This document shows, in pieces, positions 60,492 through 64,000 of a DNA stretch of 64,000 nucleotides. The position numbers and the translations under genes were made by a program. This stretch comes from Rhabdophis nuchalis (lineage: Eukaryota; Chordata; Lepidosauria; Squamata; Natricidae): positions 14,390,074 through 14,454,073 of the forward strand of contig CM077658.1 in the NCBI GenBank assembly GCA_039707465.1, written 5' to 3'. Every line of letters starts with the position of its first letter. Positions within the stretch are counted from its first letter, which is position 1. The notes under the pieces are model-generated. The model had not been told where the DNA came from. It saw only the letters and a program-made list of their open reading frames with translations, and searched no databases.

Positions 60492-60596
60492 TGCATCAAA
60501 AAGTTCCCTTTATTTGCAAATTCCAATTAAGGTGATTTTCTCCTTGAAAGAACTTTCCAAAGTACCATTTTTTATTTTGCAACTCACTATGGCCAA

Positions 60597-60942
60597 CTTG
60601 CGGGGTGGAGTGGCTAAGACTGAGCTTGTCAATCAGAAAGGTCAGCAGTTTGGCGGTTCGAACCCTTGGCACCGTGTAACGGAGTGAGCTCCCGTGACTT
60701 GTCCCAGCTTCTGCCAACCTAGCAGTTCAAAAGCACGTAAAAATGCAAGTAGAAAAAGAGGAACCACCTTTGGTGTGAAGGAAACAGCGTTCCGTGCGCC
60801 TTCGGCATTGAGTCATGCCGGCCACATGACCACGGAGATGTCTTCGGATAGTGCTGGCTCTTTGGCTTTGAAACGGGGATGAGCATCGCCCCCTAGAGTC
60901 AGGAACGACTAGCAGATATGTGCAAGGGGAACCTTTACCTTT
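60597..60942 (+). mobile_element. tRNA-headed squamate SINE
   Basis: Full-length copy with 'cggttcgaacccttgg', 'ttctgccaacctagcagttc' and an end 'gatatgtgcaaggggaacctttacc'. It is flanked by the direct repeat 'atggccaacttg' (60588 and 60944), a target-site duplication. Confidence 0.85.
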
Positions 60943-61478
60943 ATGGCCAACTTGCCACAGCCAATTTTGCTGCATCCAACTCGCCACGGGAAAAGTGTCA
61001 CACAAATATCAGAGAAATGGTGGAATCGAATCATTAAAAGAAAGGATGGCAGAAGGAAACACAAACGACAACAATAAAAATATTTTTACATTTCATCTTA
61101 AATATTTAGATCGAATGGTTAAATTGTCCTGCTGTGAGTTGGACAGGGTGAGGTGGCTGCATCAATTGGGCGGTGGCCCCTTGTCTCATTGGGAACAAGA
61201 ACGGGTGGCAGAAATTCGCAGGATTTCTCAGCCTCTGACAAATTCCTATCTCCGCTTTGGTGATCTGGTTTGTGCTGCCATCTACCGATGGGTCCGATAA
61301 ATGCTTGAAGAAAGTTCACTGCACTTGAAGGACTAAAACAAGCCAAGGGTTTGTTCTCAGGTTAGCGAACCTTGGCAAGCCTGGCATGACTTAAGCTGAC
61401 GACTGCTTACCCATTGCATTTTCGGTTTCCACCAGGCCAAGGTTTGCAATAAAGATCACCTCTCCGGAATCCAGATGA

Positions 61479-61585
61479 GGGGTCTCCAACCTTGGCAACT
61501 TTTAAGACTTGTGGACTTCAACTCCCAGAATTCGAGGAACTCTTGAGAGTTGAAGTCCACAAGTCTTAAACATTGGAGACCCCTG
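61479..61585. mobile_element. Palindromic hAT-type MITE
   Basis: 'aggggtctccaacc...ggagacccctg' with long inverted arms. The flanking tccagatg and tccagata match at 7 of 8 positions. Same family as 31727-31838. Confidence 0.7.
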
Positions 61586-63127
61586 GTCCAGATAATCTTG
61601 TATTAGTAAGTTTTTTGGACACACGGAAACATTCACTGCTTGGAGAAGTTAGTAATCTGCTTTAACGTTCAGCACTAAAGCACTTTTAATCTCTGACTGT
61701 AATGCAGTATAAGTAACAACCACAATGGGGACCTGAATTTTTGTTGCTCGGAATGAATTGGTCCCGATATTATGTCCTTTTTGCCACATTTGCAAAGTGA
61801 ATCACTGCAGTCCTTAAGTGAATCATGGGATCATTAAGCGAATCCAGCTTCTCCCCTTGACTTTTTGAAGCTGGGAAGGTCCTAATTAATGATCACATGA
61901 CCCCAGGACATTACAGCTATGGTTAATAAATGCTGGCTGGTTGGATGGATGGATGGATGATAGACAGAGATACCGGTAGAGAGGGAGGGAGATAGATATC
62001 GGTAGATGTAAATAGATAAGAGATAGACAGACAGATATACAGTAGATGCCTGGCCACATTTTGCTTCGGCCCGAATGACTCAAAAGAGCGAGTACCCCAA
62101 ATCTGCAGGCCGTGTCTCGGCTGGTTGAGCTTTGAAGTGAACAAGAGGCATCTTGAGTGCCTGTAATTTAAAAAGTAAATGAAGTTTCTGCATGACCAGC
62201 CATTCAGACTTGTGCCGTTAGCTGCCTGTAGGAGAGAAGCCGCCCTGACTGGCCACGATCAATACAATAGGTTTTGCTTGAAAGCACCGCTATGCCTCTT
62301 CTTCCGTTTTGCTTTCCTTCTGTTCGGCTGAAGAAGATTGAACTAAGTGGGTGGCAACTAACCATCCTAATCCTTAATGGAAGACAGTAGAAGGACGGCT
62401 AGCGCAAAAGGGAGGCGTCCACCTCGCAAAGTCCCATACCTACATAAAGAACACAACGGACGCATCAAAATCTGTCCCCCCTTCATGAGGACTAAGAGAG
62501 TTTCCCCAACCTGGTGCCCTCCAGATAGATGGAACTACTACTGTTGGGCGGATGGCTGGCATACAAGGTCAGCCTTTAAAGTGCTAGAACAGTGATGGCC
62601 AACCTTTTCGGCACCGAGGGCACAAACTAGAACATGTGTACATGCACATGCATGTGTGCACGCCAGAATGCTGGAAACCTGAAGATCAGCTGGCTGGTGC
62701 ACACGCATGCCGGCCAGCTGGTCTTTGTGTTTCCTGCATGTGCTTACGCACCAGCCAGCTGGTCTTTGGGCATGCCAGACCACCAGAAACCTGAAGAACA
62801 GGTGGCCGGTGCACGCATGCCTATTTTTTGGGCATTTTTGGCTGTTTTTGAGCATTTTCATTTTGGACCAAAAACAGCCTGGAAAATAACCCCAAAATGG
62901 CATGAAAACCACCCATAAAACCTGAAAACAGCCTGGCAGATTTCTTCGCTCCCTTGCTAAAAGCCCTGAGAGTGTTCTTGGCTAATGGAGGGGGTCCCCC
63001 CTAATCTGCCTGCCACAGAGACTGAGGAAGGGGCTTGACTGGGTGGGTAGGGATCCCCCCAGCTGAAATTTGTCAAGCCGCCACTTCAAATGGCCCCAGA
63101 TGACCATCTTTTGGATAGGCAGACCAG

Positions 63128-63239
63128 CGTCTCTCTCTCTCTCTCTGTTTCTCTCTCTCTTTCCATCTCTCTCTCTGTTTCTTTCTCTCTCTCTCTCTCT
63201 CTCTCTCTCCATCTCTCTCTCTGTTTCTCTCGGTGTCTC

Positions 63240-63271
<32 letters not shown>

Positions 63272-63272
63272 C
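63128..63272 (+). repeat. (CT)n-rich low-complexity run
   Basis: CTCTCT with TTTCTCTG and CCATCT interruptions. The Ser/Leu and Arg/Glu frames over it are artefacts. Confidence 0.95.
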
Positions 63273-63841
63273 CAATGGTTTCCTTCTGCTGTCATCTCCT
63301 AATACTGCAGGTTTCTTTCAAAAAATTAAAAATTAAGCTAAAACAATGTGAAGGAGCACTGCTTTAAAAAAAAAAAGCCATGATTTAATAGTCTGTTGCA
63401 GTATATTAACTGTGACACATGTCATCATAAAAACACCTAAAATCAAACACTTCATGAGAAGTTGCTGGAGGCAGAGCTTGGGGGATGAAGGAGGCCAGCC
63501 CCCCTACCTGGAATACAGGTAGAGGCCGAAAGGGGGAAAAGTACGAAGAGGCCCGACCCTTTAGCTCCCTGGACACAGGAAGGAGAGAGACTCTGGGGCA
63601 GCCAAGGTTGGAAGAAGGTGGACTGGTCCCTCTCCTTCCAATGGCCACTGTCAACTTGGTTGCAAGCGCCACCATTGGAACATGAAGGGGATGCGCAAGT
63701 CCCGGTCAGCGAGGGCGAACCTTGGTTCCGATCTCTAGATTTGACCTCCGAGGGTCAAGGATGGCATGGCTCTTCCACGCTGACCGCAAGAGACAATGTT
63801 TTTCAAGTAAGAACGGGAAGGAGAGACCACAGCACCGAAGG

Positions 63842-64000
63842 CTATAGGGTGATGATGGTGCCGTCCTCCTGGAGGCTGCCCGCTCGGCTGCCCCGCATGG
63901 GGCTCCCGCTGCCACTGTGACTGTTCAGGGAAGGCAGGGAGCCTTGGGAGCTGTAGAGCGAGAGGCTGTGCTGGAGGCTGTCAAGAAGACCCCCATTGGG
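63842..64000 (-). CDS. PARD6A: Partitioning-defective 6 homologue, C-terminal end (partial)
   Basis: The minus strand reads 52 codons from the window edge to a TAG at 63842-63844. The product is Ser- and Gly-rich and ends QEDGTIITL, the C-terminal signature of the PAR-6 family. PAR-6 is the scaffold (PB1, semi-CRIB and PDZ) that links CDC42, aPKC and PAR-3 in cell polarity; those domains lie beyond the window. The C-terminal tail alone looks as much like PARD6B, so the alpha assignment rests on position: human PARD6A is next to ENKD1 with the same relative orientation. The gene is tail to tail with ENKD1. Confidence 0.85.
   Translation of the reverse strand, partial: PNGGLLDSLQHSLSLYSSQGSLPSLNSHSGSGSPMRGSRAGSLQEDGTIITL

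Larger units (their letters stand above)
60943..63841. other. ENKD1-PARD6A intergenic region and PARD6A 3' UTR
   Basis: Contains the MITE at 61479-61585, a diverged 30190-type repeat (61720-61925), a GATA/GACA run near 61950-62040, a hAT-like piece from 62590 and a CT-rich run at 63128-63272. The 400 bp before 63842 should be PARD6A 3' UTR. No other exon is recognised. Confidence 0.5.

Noticed and set aside
63842..64000. Assignment as PARD6B from the EDGTIITL end
   Set aside because: That ending is shared within the PAR-6 family in non-mammals as far as I know, and position next to ENKD1 favours PARD6A. The call should be confirmed with the PDZ and PB1 exons beyond the edge.

Overview
The window is vertebrate nuclear DNA, most likely from a snake. 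It has split genes with canonical GT-AG introns, CpG-island promoters, and dense squamate repeats: CR1-like LINE 3' ends with (AATAG)n or (ATTGT)n tails, Bov-B LINE 3' ends, tRNA-headed squamate SINEs and palindromic hAT-type MITEs. The AATAG-tailed CR1 elements point to an advanced (colubroid) snake. The species call is inference, the vertebrate call is not.

Region 1 (about 1-29300) is a local family of short-chain dehydrogenase/reductase (SDR) genes of the C-factor/sniffer-like type. Each has six coding exons and encodes about 257 residues. Copy A (325-6352) is on the minus strand and open throughout, but has Asn where the catalytic Ser is expected. Copy B (7448-11822, plus) is broken by a LINE inserted in exon 3. 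Copy C (12941-19595, plus) and copy D (24991-29240, plus) are intact. A and B lie head to head around an imperfect palindrome. Flanking homologies show that the whole A-B unit was duplicated, and that the second A-like gene was then removed: its 3' flank (about 12345-12470) is fused directly to its 5' flank (about 12475-12535), leaving only C.

Region 2 (about 29300-37000) is repeat-rich and contains two CpG islands. The one at 35020-35300 fits the GFOD2 promoter. The one at 32095-32640 has no assigned gene.

Region 3 (37020 to the right edge) carries GFOD2 (+), a C16orf86 orthologue (-), ENKD1 (+) and the 3' end of PARD6A (-). This is the gene order of human 16q22.1, with the same alternating strands. 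GFOD2 and ENKD1 were reconstructed exon by exon with all phases consistent. The C16orf86 orthologue is the most unusual gene: its first three coding exons encode a recognisable HSF-type (heat-shock-factor) DNA-binding fold, which I do not recall in the human protein, joined to the conserved C16orf86 C-terminus. ENKD1 and C16orf86 diverge from a region with a small CpG island, a ZNF143-like motif and a polypurine tract of about 650 bp.

The rest is introns and intergenic DNA full of SINEs, LINE ends, MITEs and microsatellites. Most remaining open frames are translations of these repeats.
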